Source of the DNA: Conoideocrella luteorostrata
Taxonomy: Eukaryota; Ascomycota; Sordariomycetes; Hypocreales; Clavicipitaceae
NCBI GenBank assembly: GCA_032433595.1
Contig: JASWJB010000499.1
Coordinates: 1-21,798, forward strand
Direction of reading: 5' to 3'
DNA length: 21,798 nt
The translations under genes were made by a program, and so were the position numbers. Shown here piece after piece: positions 10,638 through 18,120 of the stretch. Below the pieces are notes generated by a model that was not told the origin of the DNA, searched no databases, and was given only the letters and a program-made list of their open reading frames with translations. How positions within the stretch are numbered: position 1 is the first letter of the stretch; each line of letters begins with the position of its first letter.

Positions 10638-10814
10638 CGAGGAAAAGTGCGATGTTTCCAGGGAACCGCTATTACTACTGACGCCTGCTTTGAGCAGTCT
10701 CTTCTTCTCCCTGTGCGAGGTGAGGCTCTCTGAGGCAAGGCCGATGCCTCCTGCAATGCCCTTGACTAGATACCGCTTGAGGGGCTCCAGAGGCTGGCTT
10801 CTCTCGGTAGACAT
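8752..10814 (-). CDS. Conserved filamentous-fungal protein of unknown function, Pro/Ser/Gln-rich, 2 exons
   Basis: Exons 10814-9039 and 8880-8752 give 634 residues. The intron (9038-8881, phase 0) has a GTAAGA donor, a GCTGAC branch site and a CAG acceptor. It replaces the open-frame tail with NILYMMIVNMPTEQELALAT, the kind of C-terminus I associate with this family. The N-terminus is low complexity: Ser-Pro repeats (59-76), Gln/Lys/Glu (125-135). The likely conserved core is about 201-306, from SRGFIRAYAPSL through a hydrophobic stretch (241-272) to FMPRGLYCLIMTYKPD. Gln/His runs (312-324), a charged, probably helical segment (375-415) and a twice-used NPPAPYGG motif (511-518, 539-546) follow. 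PPAY motifs at 138-141 and 174-177 fit WW-domain ligands. I recall similar proteins across Pezizomycotina but know of no assigned function. Membrane contact is possible; no signal peptide is visible. Confidence 0.85.
8881..9038 (-). other. Intron of the Pro/Ser-rich gene
   Basis: A 158-bp phase-0 intron read on the minus strand. The donor is AAG|GTAAGA, the branch site GCTGAC lies about 18 nt before the AACAG acceptor, and the tract between is pyrimidine-rich. Without splicing the frame ends in a 47-residue basic tail with no family resemblance; with splicing it ends in ADFFARGGR. Confidence 0.85.
9842..9885. repeat. Coding trinucleotide repeats (His and Gln runs)
   Basis: ATG and TTG triplet repeats on the plus strand encode, on the minus strand, the QQQRQQQQHHHHH tract near residues 312-324 of the Pro/Ser-rich protein. 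This is a likely site of length variation between strains. Confidence 0.8.
10593..10640. repeat. Coding hexamer array (GGGTGA)n, Ser-Pro repeat
   Basis: Seven GGG tracts separated exactly by TGA occupy 10599-10637 on the plus strand. On the minus (coding) strand the array encodes the Ser-Pro dipeptide run at residues 59-76. Four or more GGG tracts with 3-nt loops match the G-quadruplex pattern, and they lie on the strand that serves as template for this gene. Confidence 0.9.
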
Positions 10815-10820
10815 GTTGTT

Positions 10821-10900
10821 GATGTTGATGATGGTGATGGTGATGGTGATGGTGATGGTGATGGTGATGTTGATGTTGATGGTGATGGTGATAGTGATGT
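10821..10900. repeat. Hexamer/trinucleotide array (GGTGAT)n in the leader
   Basis: An imperfect array of GATGGT and GATGTT units begins within about 10 bp of the minus-strand start codon at 10814. On the minus strand it reads CATCAC repeats, close to the CCTCAC repeats of the coding array 200 bp downstream. It contains no ATG in the minus-strand sense. It is probably transcribed as 5' leader. Confidence 0.85.
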
Positions 10901-10997
10901 TGCTGTAGAAGGGGTAATGTTATGGACGTCAATCTGTGGTTTATGAGTATCACACTGACACCAATGGCATCTTTATCCAGAACGGCCTGTGTCTGTG

Positions 10998-11049
10998 GTG
11001 TCTGTCTGTAGTCTGCGTCTGTAGTCTGTGTCTGTAGTCTGTGTCTATA
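10998..11049. repeat. Tandem 13-bp repeat (about 4 copies)
   Basis: Three units close to GTCTGTGTCTGTA occupy 11011-11023, 11024-11036 and 11037-11049, each with at most one difference, and a degenerate copy precedes them. The array lies just downstream, in the minus-strand sense, of the TATA-like run. Confidence 0.75.
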
Positions 11050-11100
11050 GCACGTAGTCCACAGGCCGTACATGCGCAATATATATACTCGCAGCTTCGT

Positions 11101-11120
11101 CAATTCAATTCAATTCAATT
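11101..11120. repeat. Tandem pentamer (CAATT)x4
   Basis: Four exact copies of CAATT in the divergent intergenic region, upstream of the TATA-like run in the minus-strand sense. No binding site is implied. Confidence 0.8.
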
Positions 11121-11659
11121 CAACTCCATCCAGCCCATATTCTCGCTCCCCCACAGACTTGTACGTACAAGCATACACCTAAACGAGCACGACAAGCAAA
11201 AGCAAATGTGAAAGCAAAGGAGCCAACCACACTCAGTTTACGGAGCATATCCCAGACAGAGACATCCCACCACCACACCACAGCTCCACTAGTCAGTGTG
11301 CGTGCCCATCCATGCTCGACAGCATTCAAAATACAACACATGCTTTCGTTCAGCGCATGCTCCGTACAAAGCATGCGCGTTCAACACATGGCTTCGTTCA
11401 ACAAGCGTACAAGCAAACACGCAGTTCCTTGAACGAGAACGACACACGAAAGCGAAGTGGGGGGAGGGGGGAAGCTTCGGCTTTGACCCGCCCCGGCTAC
11501 TTCTATTCTCGTCTCGTCTTGTCTGTGATCCACTCACTCATGCTGTGTCTATCTCTCTTCGTGTCACCCACCTCACCTCACCTCACTTCACTTCATGTTT
11601 CATCCATTATCATCCCGACTGACATCTTTAATTCCCCCTCCCGCCCCTTTTCGGGCGCC

Positions 11660-11683
11660 ATGCCTCTCAGTAAATTAGAGTGA
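11660..11683 (+). other. Upstream ORF 1 of the zinc-cluster regulator
   Basis: ATG at 11660 in the context GGCGCCATG starts a seven-codon ORF ending with TGA at 11681-11683, 178 nt before the main start. It matters only if transcription begins upstream of it, which is not known. Confidence 0.35.
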
Positions 11684-11717
11684 TTAGCTGTCCGCTCGCG
11701 AATCGGAGAAAATTCCC

Positions 11718-11819
11718 ATGCCCGGTGTAAAGCTCCACCTCGCTTATCGTTTACACCAGCATCACCAACGGAGTTTCCTCCCCCCCCCCCCCCTTTCTTC
11801 AAATCCCTCCTGTCCATGA
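11718..11819 (+). other. Upstream ORF 2 of the zinc-cluster regulator
   Basis: ATG at 11718 begins a 33-codon ORF ending in TGA at 11817-11819. It crosses the run of 14 C, so a length change there would shift its frame. A third upstream ATG at 11816 overlaps its stop and reads out of frame past the main start to a TGA at 11897-11899. Confidence 0.35.
11780..11793 (+). repeat. Homopolymer C run (14)
   Basis: Fourteen consecutive C about 70 bp before the start codon of the regulator, within a pyrimidine-rich leader. Length is prone to sequencing error and to variation between strains. Confidence 0.8.
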
Positions 11820-11861
11820 ACAGGCAGGCACGCCCTCCTCGCTCTCGCACTCGCAGCCACC

Positions 11862-13364
11862 ATGTCTGGACCAGGACCAGGACACGTCGATGGCTCTGAC
11901 GGCGCACTACTACAGCCCGGTCAGAAGAAGCCAGCCAAGCTGTTTCATAAGAAATCCAGGACGGGGTGTCAGAGATGCAGGGCTCGTCGGGTCAAGGTGA
12001 GCTTCTTCAACATTTCTTTTTCCTTCACTTCTCTCCCACTCTACTCTATTCCCACGTGCATTATAGAGTTGGGGTTCATGTCTGTTCATGACAACAACAG
12101 CAACAACAGCCCCACGCCATATCTCATACAAATTCATGCTCATACTCACCACCCTCTCCAGTGCGATGAACTCAAACCCATCTGCTCAAACTGTACCCGC
12201 CTCAGCCTGACCTGCATCTATGACCGGACCAAACCCTCACCATCCTCGGAAGAAACAACAGGCGCATCCATGTCCCCTGCCTTCATCCCCGTTGACCATT
12301 CTCGTGCCTCCACCTCCACCTCCACAAACGACATCACGATCCCCCTCCACCCATCCACCATCACTGACCCCCCCGAATCCGAATCCCGCCGCAAACTCGA
12401 GCTGTCTCTCTTCCACCACTACTTCACCGAAACTGGCCACTCCATCGCCCTCGACCAGGCCTCCTTCCCCTTCATCGTCTCCATCATATCCAACATGGCC
12501 CTCCGCTCCGACGCCCTCCTCTACAGCGTCTACGTCGTCGCCGCCCTGCACATCTTCAAAAAGTCCAAAAACACCGACCAGCAGGCCCTCCAGCACTGCG
12601 GCACCTATCTCAACATGTCCATCCGCGAACTCACCCATCAGATAGAGCACCTCTCCGCCGAAAACGTAGACGAAGTGTGCATGACGTCCAGCATGCTTCG
12701 CATATACACCTTCGTGAGGCTCCAGGACCGCGAGCTAACCCGGCCCTATGCCCCCCCAATGCAGTGGCTACGAACCACCCTGACGAGCAGTTCGGTGTTT
12801 CGACAGGCGGCAGAGCTTACCGCCCGGAGCCCCAGCTCGGCAGGTATGCAGATGATCGGGATAGTAGCGCATCTGCTGGGGGAGGGGGGCGATAGGTCTC
12901 ACTCTGATGGTTTACTTCATCTCGTGAGGCGAGAGAAGCCACACGAGCTGGTTGAGTCGTGGGATGAGAACATTGAAGACGCTTACCTAGCTACGTTGAA
13001 CTACATAGGACGAGTCTGGAAAGCCATGCAGGACGGTGATCCCCCCGGGAGCGTAGCCAGAAGACTCATTGTGTTCCCGCTTCTAGTAGACTCTCGCTTC
13101 GTAGACATGGTCGAGGAACGACGGCCCCGAGCCCTGGTCATCATGGCGCACTATTTTGCATTGCTCTCCATGCTCAGGGGGTTCTGGTGGACTGGAGATG
13201 CCGGACCAAGAGAGGTGCGCGCTATTGACGCCGAGGTCAAGCCCGAGTGGGAGCCGTTGATGGCGTGGCCGTTGGAGATTCTGAGAGATCAGATTGTGTT
13301 TACGCAGGACATGGATGTGAATAAACTATCGGAATATGCGGCAGGGTTAAAGCTGCAGGTGTAA
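11862..13364 (+). CDS. Zn(II)2Cys6 transcription factor, Upc2-like, 2 exons
   Basis: Exons 11862-11996 and 12162-13364 give 445 residues. The intron (11997-12161) joins RARRVK to CDELKP and creates a perfect zinc cluster: C36-x2-C39-x6-C46-x6-C53-x2-C56-x6-C63. Before it lies a basic stretch (QKKPAKLFHKKSR). A Ser/Thr/Pro linker (64-120) leads to a helical regulatory domain containing LATLNYIGRVW, RRLIVFPLLV, MVEERRPRALVIMAHYFALL and a WWTGD motif. That pattern belongs to fungal regulators annotated as sterol uptake control protein (Upc2 type), where the C-terminal domain binds ligand and the protein acts in the nucleus. The true target set is unknown; no sterol gene lies nearby. The start at 11862 has an excellent context (GCCACCATG). 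The gene diverges from the Pro/Ser-rich gene. Confidence 0.9.
   Translation: MSGPGPGHVDGSDGALLQPGQKKPAKLFHKKSRTGCQRCRARRVKVSFFNISFSFTSLPLYSIPTCIIELGFMSVHDNNSNNSPTPYLIQIHAHTHHPLQCDELKPICSNCTRLSLTCIYDRTKPSPSSEETTGASMSPAFIPVDHSRASTSTSTNDITIPLHPSTITDPPESESRRKLELSLFHHYFTETGHSIALDQASFPFIVSIISNMALRSDALLYSVYVVAALHIFKKSKNTDQQALQHCGTYLNMSIRELTHQIEHLSAENVDEVCMTSSMLRIYTFVRLQDRELTRPYAPPMQWLRTTLTSSSVFRQAAELTARSPSSAGMQMIGIVAHLLGEGGDRSHSDGLLHLVRREKPHELVESWDENIEDAYLATLNYIGRVWKAMQDGDPPGSVARRLIVFPLLVDSRFVDMVEERRPRALVIMAHYFALLSMLRGFWWTGDAGPREVRAIDAEVKPEWEPLMAWPLEILRDQIVFTQDMDVNKLSEYAAGLKLQV
11997..12161 (+). other. In-frame intron splitting the zinc cluster
   Basis: A 165-nt phase-0 intron with a GTGAGC donor and an acceptor in CTCTCCAG. 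Its length is a multiple of three and it has no stop in the reading frame, so an unspliced transcript still encodes a 500-residue protein. The 55 extra residues would fall between the second and third zinc-binding cysteines. That splicing normally occurs is supported by the perfect cysteine spacing of the spliced product. Confidence 0.85.
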
Positions 13365-14033
13365 ATAGCCCGACTACTGCTCCGTAGTGTGAAGACGAAC
13401 GAGAAGAAGAAGAAGAAGAGGAGGAGGAAGATCCTTGCTTCTCCACAGTGAGTGCATCCAGAAGGCTTGGACGTCATCGTGCATCAAGTTAATCGACAAT
13501 TCGATATTTATAGTCGCGTGCAAGACTTGTATCAATCACACCGTCATAGTTTATCTTCATTCGATACATATCCCTACATGACTAGCAACGATGTGCCAAT
13601 AACGATAAAGGTGTATTCTATGGACGGCGTACTACAGAAGGCACACATGCTGGCACTTGCAGGGATTCGGCTCGATGTTTAAGGTTAATCCGGAGTGAAT
13701 TGCATGAACGGGCAGACGCTACGGAGTAAACTAGACACAGTTGTTTGCTTCGTTGTTTGCTTCGTTCTCGTTCTCGTTCGGTTGTTAAAGCATCTACAGC
13801 CCACTTGGATTCAGCCACCTCCGTCAGCCATGTCACATCCTTGTCGAGCCTGCGGCTCATTGCGCCTGGCTATGATCAACTCACCGGCTGTTTAATCATG
13901 AACTTTTCAATATATTGAATACAGGCTCGATCCGGGTCTCGCCAACGGATACACCATAAACAACAATAATCATTAGGTTTATACCTATAGTCTCCTCCAC
14001 ACTGTTCTCGTTACAAGGCGGGATGCTGTCCCT
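13365..14033. other. Intergenic region between converging gene ends
   Basis: About 670 bp between the stop of the regulator (+) and the stop of the 755-residue protein gene (-). It contains a polypurine tract of 31 nt (13401-13431), a GCTCCGTAG variant (13379-13387), one perfect TACGGAGTA word (13720-13728) and a duplicated 12-mer TTGTTTGCTTCG (13741-13764). Open frames of about 76 codons here look like chance. Confidence 0.65.
13401..13431. repeat. Polypurine tract (GAA/GAG)
   Basis: Thirty-one consecutive purines on the plus strand, about 40 bp past the stop codon of the regulator, probably inside its 3' untranslated region. Confidence 0.8.
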
Positions 14034-16301
14034 TTACTTGCCCTTGTACTCTCGCCCATTGAGATCCGTGTTGATTACCAAGTCGTCTTTGTGTTTCATG
14101 TGAATTATTATGGTTAATCCTTCAATTCCCAATTCGTCTGCGGGATCCCCCTCATACCCAACGTAGGCGTCTGCTCCTTTCAGCCTACTACCATGCTCGT
14201 ATGGTCCGAGCATGTCTTGACTACTCACTATTTCGTTTCGTAAATTCAAGTATCGCTCTTTCCAATCACATGAGTGAGGCGATGGTGGTGATATTGGCAC
14301 ACTGGCTGATTTTTGTTCGCCCAAAATGGAGTCTCTCTTCAGCGGGCTGGCCATCTTTTCTTGGTCGTTGCTGGTGTCTCCTTTGACCCCATCCTGCACT
14401 CTCTTCCACGCCAGCGAATGTTCAATAGCCCGGACACTCAGTCTGGGCTCCGAAAAGGGATCTTCAATATTGGAGCTGTGAATGTCCTGGTGCGTGGAGT
14501 GGTCGTCCTTGTGACGGCATCGCTCAGAACCTTCATTACTAATTGTATACTTCTTCAAGTCTGCGGGGTTGCATGTCTCGCAGAAAATACTCTTGTGTGA
14601 ATATTTTGGGGCACTTGGCGGGGGTTTGGTGAGATTATGACGCCATTCCGACAACGGGGTCTCGGCAGGTATGATCTTGGGAGGTAGTGACTGCGTGGTA
14701 TCTTCGATACGAACCATACTCTGCCTCCACTCTGGCGGAGTTGAACAGCTACTTTCCGGCTGAATAGTTTCCGCGATACTGGGGGCTTTGCGAAGCGCTT
14801 GTCGAGACCGTGGTACCGAGTTTGGCGTAGATGGGGGCTTGTCTCGCGAAGGCTGCTTAACTCTTCTCAGAGTTGGCCAAGGATCGGGTTCTGAGTTTGG
14901 GGTTTGCGTCCTTGCACAAAGATACGTGTCTTGTCTATGCCGCCTGTAGCCTGTCAAGCTGGGCAGATCTGGTCTAACACTATTGGTGTGTAGATCAGCT
15001 GGTGAATTCTCGCGGACGGTATGGTCTTGCTTCAGAGCAGACAGCGAGTTAGCAACATCATTGTCCGCTCTGTCAGACAGACTCTTATCACTTGTCCCTG
15101 GATGAGCTCTGCCAGGGTCGCCACTACTATTCCTGACTTTGGATTTCGGACTCAGCGCCACTGACTGCAGGTGGATGACATTATGCTGGTTAGTGCTATG
15201 CTGCACATCAGGCGGCGATTTGGTCAAGCTTCCTTTGCTGGAGCTTGATTTGATGGAAAATGAATGGTTACTACTGCCTTTGAGGAATCGATTTGAAGCA
15301 AGCCTGCGCAGACGGATGGAGCGAATATTAGCAGAAGCATCTTGCTCCATATCTCGGGCATTCGGCATGCTTGCCACAACGTTGCCCCCATCATCTTCGA
15401 GGCTTTGTAGACGAGATGCGCGCGGTCGCCTTGTTGGGGTCTCCATATCACTTTGACGTCTAGATGTCGTAGTCACTGTCGCCGTCGCAGAATCGCTCTT
15501 CCGGCCCCATTGTCCGAAAGGAGTGGCAATGTACCCCACGCCATTTTGAGCATTGTGCAAGTCTTCAGCATGACGATAAAGCTGATCAATCTTGCCCTGT
15601 AATGTCTCACTCAGACGACCATCCCGTCGGTGTTTTTCTACTGCGCTTCCTTTAGCCTGAGCTGAGCAGCAAAGACTATGTCCAGCATTACTACTGCCAA
15701 AATCCTCTTTCGCCTCCCCTTGGTCATTATTCTGCCCCTGCAGGGAAGTATTACTAGGAGATCTGTCTCTAAAACGACGGGGAATGCAGTCTGAGAGTCG
15801 TCTTGGGCGCATCGCGCGACCGTTTGTAGTTGTCTGCGGAGCTGATGAGACTTCCTTCAATGATCGATCAGCTAAGAAGAACGGGTTGTTCGTGACAGGT
15901 CGACGGTTTGGAGTCCTGGGATCAGCCTTGAGAACAGCAGCAGGCGTTTTGTCGATATTTCTAGTATCGGGAATACGTGATGGTTGACAAATCCCGTAGT
16001 GTTTAAAATCTCTTGTCGGTTCGACGAGTTCTCCCTGCAACCGCTCTGAAGCACATTTATGGCAGAAATCATGTCCACACCTCCCACAATGTTGCTCATA
16101 TGGAAGGACCTCGCCGCAGGAATGACATAACTGCGTTCCTTTACCCTGAGAGCCTCGGGATTGGCGGTCCCGATTCAGCGTCAGACCCTCTGGTCGCGGA
16201 ATTCCGTATACATCGAACATTGCCAGTGCATCTTGATCTGCGGCTGTTTCAGCTAAAGGCTTGCCCTCAGAGGTACCGTCGATAGCCGATGTTCCGAGCA
16301 T
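14034..16301 (-). CDS. Uncharacterised 755-residue protein with N-terminal cysteine cluster
   Basis: A single open frame from ATG (16301) to TAA (14034). Near the N-terminus the cysteines C59-x2-C62, C72-x2-C75 and C80-x2-C83 (CHSCGE, HCGRCGHDFCHKC) form a compact zinc-ribbon or RING-like knuckle. The middle is long, polar and probably disordered, rich in Ser, Arg and Pro, with one likely conserved helix, IDQLYRHAEDLHNAQ (238-252). A tryptophan motif is used twice (PEWRQSMV 524-531, SEWRHNLT 551-558). A second possible metal site is C574-x2-C577 plus C595. The C-terminus (DWKERYLNLRNEI, then TIIIHMKHKDDLVINTDL) looks folded. I recall similar hypothetical proteins in Sordariomycetes but no known role; a scaffold or nuclear role is a guess. 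A CTGCAG acceptor-like sequence directly precedes the ATG, so an upstream exon is possible. Confidence 0.78.
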   Translation of the reverse strand: MLGTSAIDGTSEGKPLAETAADQDALAMFDVYGIPRPEGLTLNRDRQSRGSQGKGTQLCHSCGEVLPYEQHCGRCGHDFCHKCASERLQGELVEPTRDFKHYGICQPSRIPDTRNIDKTPAAVLKADPRTPNRRPVTNNPFFLADRSLKEVSSAPQTTTNGRAMRPRRLSDCIPRRFRDRSPSNTSLQGQNNDQGEAKEDFGSSNAGHSLCCSAQAKGSAVEKHRRDGRLSETLQGKIDQLYRHAEDLHNAQNGVGYIATPFGQWGRKSDSATATVTTTSRRQSDMETPTRRPRASRLQSLEDDGGNVVASMPNARDMEQDASANIRSIRLRRLASNRFLKGSSNHSFSIKSSSSKGSLTKSPPDVQHSTNQHNVIHLQSVALSPKSKVRNSSGDPGRAHPGTSDKSLSDRADNDVANSLSALKQDHTVRENSPADLHTNSVRPDLPSLTGYRRHRQDTYLCARTQTPNSEPDPWPTLRRVKQPSRDKPPSTPNSVPRSRQALRKAPSIAETIQPESSCSTPPEWRQSMVRIEDTTQSLPPKIIPAETPLSEWRHNLTKPPPSAPKYSHKSIFCETCNPADLKKYTISNEGSERCRHKDDHSTHQDIHSSNIEDPFSEPRLSVRAIEHSLAWKRVQDGVKGDTSNDQEKMASPLKRDSILGEQKSASVPISPPSPHSCDWKERYLNLRNEIVSSQDMLGPYEHGSRLKGADAYVGYEGDPADELGIEGLTIIIHMKHKDDLVINTDLNGREYKGK

Positions 16302-17135
16302 TCTGCAGACAAAGTTAACAGACTTTTACAAGCAACGATGGCTTTTTTGGGGAAAGGAGGGAGGGGATCTCACGGCAAATCTTCTGAAAAGACGTGGCGT
16401 CTTGACAACACACCCTGCTCGTGAGACCCGTGGATTGATCCAGTGTGGCTGTTTCTCGCCAAAGCCCGTCCGATGAAGGTTTTGTCGAGTGTCTTCGGTG
16501 TAGAATTGTAACTATTAATATTTCGAGAAGCCGGAGTGGCAAAATGCGTCTCTACTCGACGACCCCATCCGAGCCTTCCATCATGGTGGGCTTCTTCCAT
16601 AATAAGGGTGGTGTATCTCTGTGGCGGTTCGCTGTTGGCAACAGGCACGAGTAGTTGGATACGCGCGTTAACAAATCCAGCCAGCGCAGGTTGATATACA
16701 CTGCAGCTATTCTTGCGTAAAGATGATGCGTTGGTATCAAATATGTTGGACCTACTTGTTAAAGAATATGCCATTGCACAACAAAGATACAGAATGGGTG
16801 TCCAGAGAGCAGATAGTCCACGGCGTACAATCCGGCGGGGAAACATGTTTGGACTCTTGCATTGGCAAACCACGGAGACTACCAGCGAAATTGGGGAGCG
16901 GAATGTAGAGTGGGAAAGACCAAGCCGAAGACGTCAAGAAGCTGGGACAGTGTCGCCGAGGCAAGAACACTTTGCACACTAAGATACACATAACCATCAA
17001 GAGAAGCAGCGTGGTTCACACAAAAAAAAATCTGATTTATAGATGACCGCACCGCGATTGGTATCAACTGTACGGGTTCGGCGCTAATAATGGTAAAAAG
17101 ATGATGTACATGAGGTCAGACACCAATAAAACCGT
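16302..17135. other. Intergenic region between two minus-strand genes
   Basis: About 830 bp hold the 3' end of ATP16 and the promoter and leader of the 755-residue protein gene. On the minus strand, CTTTGTCTGCAG directly precedes the start codon at 16301 and resembles an acceptor, so a leader intron is possible. I find no upstream coding exon: open frames on the minus strand show no conserved sequence and no good donor that I can defend. Confidence 0.55.
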
Positions 17136-17978
17136 CTATTTCACATGAGCAGAAAGAGTCTCGAGAACCTATTACGTTTCGTCAGCAGCCAATTTTTTCA
17201 TTTTCAACACCAGTCGGGTTGAAACGTACCTCCAGTTCAATTTTAGCCTCGGCAATATCCTGCTCGCTTCCACCGCCATTGGCAACCTTCTGGGCCTCGG
17301 CGATTCCGGCTCGGATGGCATCCGCGCTGAAGGCATCCAGAGGGTAACCCTCAGGGGAGTTGATGCTCATGGTAGAATTGGGCTGAACGGTAGCAAATCC
17401 GCCGGCAACTACGACAATTTATTAGTCATGATATTCGCCAATGGCAAGTATACTTTCGTGATCGACCGCAGATATCCGACGGCAAAGTCGCAAGGGGGAG
17501 GTTGTTGTCACATACGGAACCACTGCTTAGCACCGCCGCTCTCCTCGACAATCTCGACAACACCGGGCTTGAGCTGTTCAATTGAAGGAACATGGTTGGC
17601 CAAGACACCCATCTCACCAGACTCAGCGGGGATGTTGACCTGAACGACGTCTTGGGACTTGTAGATAGACTATAGATGCGCCAATTAGCTCTTGCGCGTT
17701 TTCAGTCTTGCGCACCCGTACGAGCGTCAATTGCGCCTCCGAATTGTTCGCCATCGCACGCTTTTCGTCGGAACTTGCATACCTGGTGAGGCAGGGACAT
17801 GGACAGCTTGATCTAAAGAAAGAGTTAGTTATGCCTCACATTGCTAGGAAGGAGTCACCAAGGATCGAAATTCTACCTTGTCAGGAACGGCCTCGGCATA
17901 CGTTCTCCTCTGAGCAACAGCCCGGAAGGCTGCGGGGCGAGCTCGAACAGCCGCACGGGCAACACGGAGGGAGTTCAT
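17136..17978 (-). CDS. ATP16: Mitochondrial F1F0-ATP synthase subunit delta, 5 exons
   Basis: Exons 17978-17877, 17812-17783, 17669-17516, 17408-17230 and 17168-17136 give 165 residues, the usual family length. The first 28 residues (MNSLRVARAAVRARPAAFRA and on to RRTYA) form an Arg/Ala-rich matrix-targeting presequence with no acidic residue. The beta-sandwich domain follows (KLSMSLPHQSIYKSQDVVQV, GEMGVLANHVPSIEQLKPG, QWFLAGGFATVQPNS), then the C-terminal helical hairpin (LDAFSADAIRAGIAEAQKVA, EQDIAEAKIELEVLETL). This subunit, homologous to bacterial epsilon, is part of the rotating central stalk that links the membrane ring to the catalytic F1 head. The four introns are 64, 113, 107 and 61 bp, and CTAAC or CTGAC branch sites are visible in the first and last. 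Exon 2 is only 30 nt. All joins keep the family sequence in register. Confidence 0.95.
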
Positions 17979-18102
17979 GATGAATTGAGGAATTGGTTGA
18001 GATATTGCTTAACCCTAGGCTCCAAAAGAAGTCGTTGACAACGGATTCTTTGCCGGATACCAGGCCATGGTTCGGCTAGCGGGAAAATCCGATACATGTG
18101 GT

Positions 18103-18120
18103 CACGTGTTTGATCACGTG
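18103..18120. promoter_or_regulatory. Paired CACGTG (E-box) sites upstream of ATP16
   Basis: CACGTG occurs at 18103-18108 and 18115-18120, 12 bp apart and 125 to 142 bp upstream of the ATP16 start. Both are preceded on the plus strand by RT (GTCACGTG, ATCACGTG), matching the RTCACRTG consensus of Cbf1-type bHLH factors. Cbf1-type factors are known to act on respiratory genes in some yeasts. Occupancy here is an inference. Confidence 0.45.

Larger units (their letters stand above)
10815..11861. promoter_or_regulatory. Divergent intergenic region (candidate bidirectional promoter)
   Basis: About 1.05 kb separates the start codons of the Pro/Ser-rich gene (-) and the zinc-cluster regulator (+), so both promoters lie here. 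A TATA-like run on the minus strand (11079-11087) lies about 265 bp before the minus-strand start. The regulator side is rich in C and T (11560-11660, 11780-11803), as is common in fungal promoters. Several tandem repeats crowd the minus-strand leader side. TACGGAGCA (11239-11247) and GCTCCGTAC (11359-11367) are variants of the common word. Transcription start sites cannot be fixed from sequence. Confidence 0.55.

Noticed and set aside
11420..11440. Minus-strand GTTCAAGG with a pairable stem, resembling a T-arm
   Set aside because: The T-loop lacks the conserved C61 and no cloverleaf can be drawn around it.
12237..12650. 137-codon Gly/Val-rich frame on the minus strand, and a Pro/Ser-rich plus-strand frame at 12220-12645
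   Set aside because: Both are shadows of the C-rich codon use in exon 2 of the zinc-cluster regulator.
11862..13364. Reading the regulator as one 500-residue exon
   Set aside because: The unspliced frame breaks the zinc cluster; removing 11997-12161 restores exact Cys spacing with good splice signals. The unspliced form is kept only as a possible isoform.
6689..16301. A biosynthetic cluster linking the lactonase, zinc-cluster regulator and neighbours
   Set aside because: There is no polyketide synthase, peptide synthetase, terpene cyclase, P450 or transporter in the window; simple adjacency is not evidence of a shared pathway.
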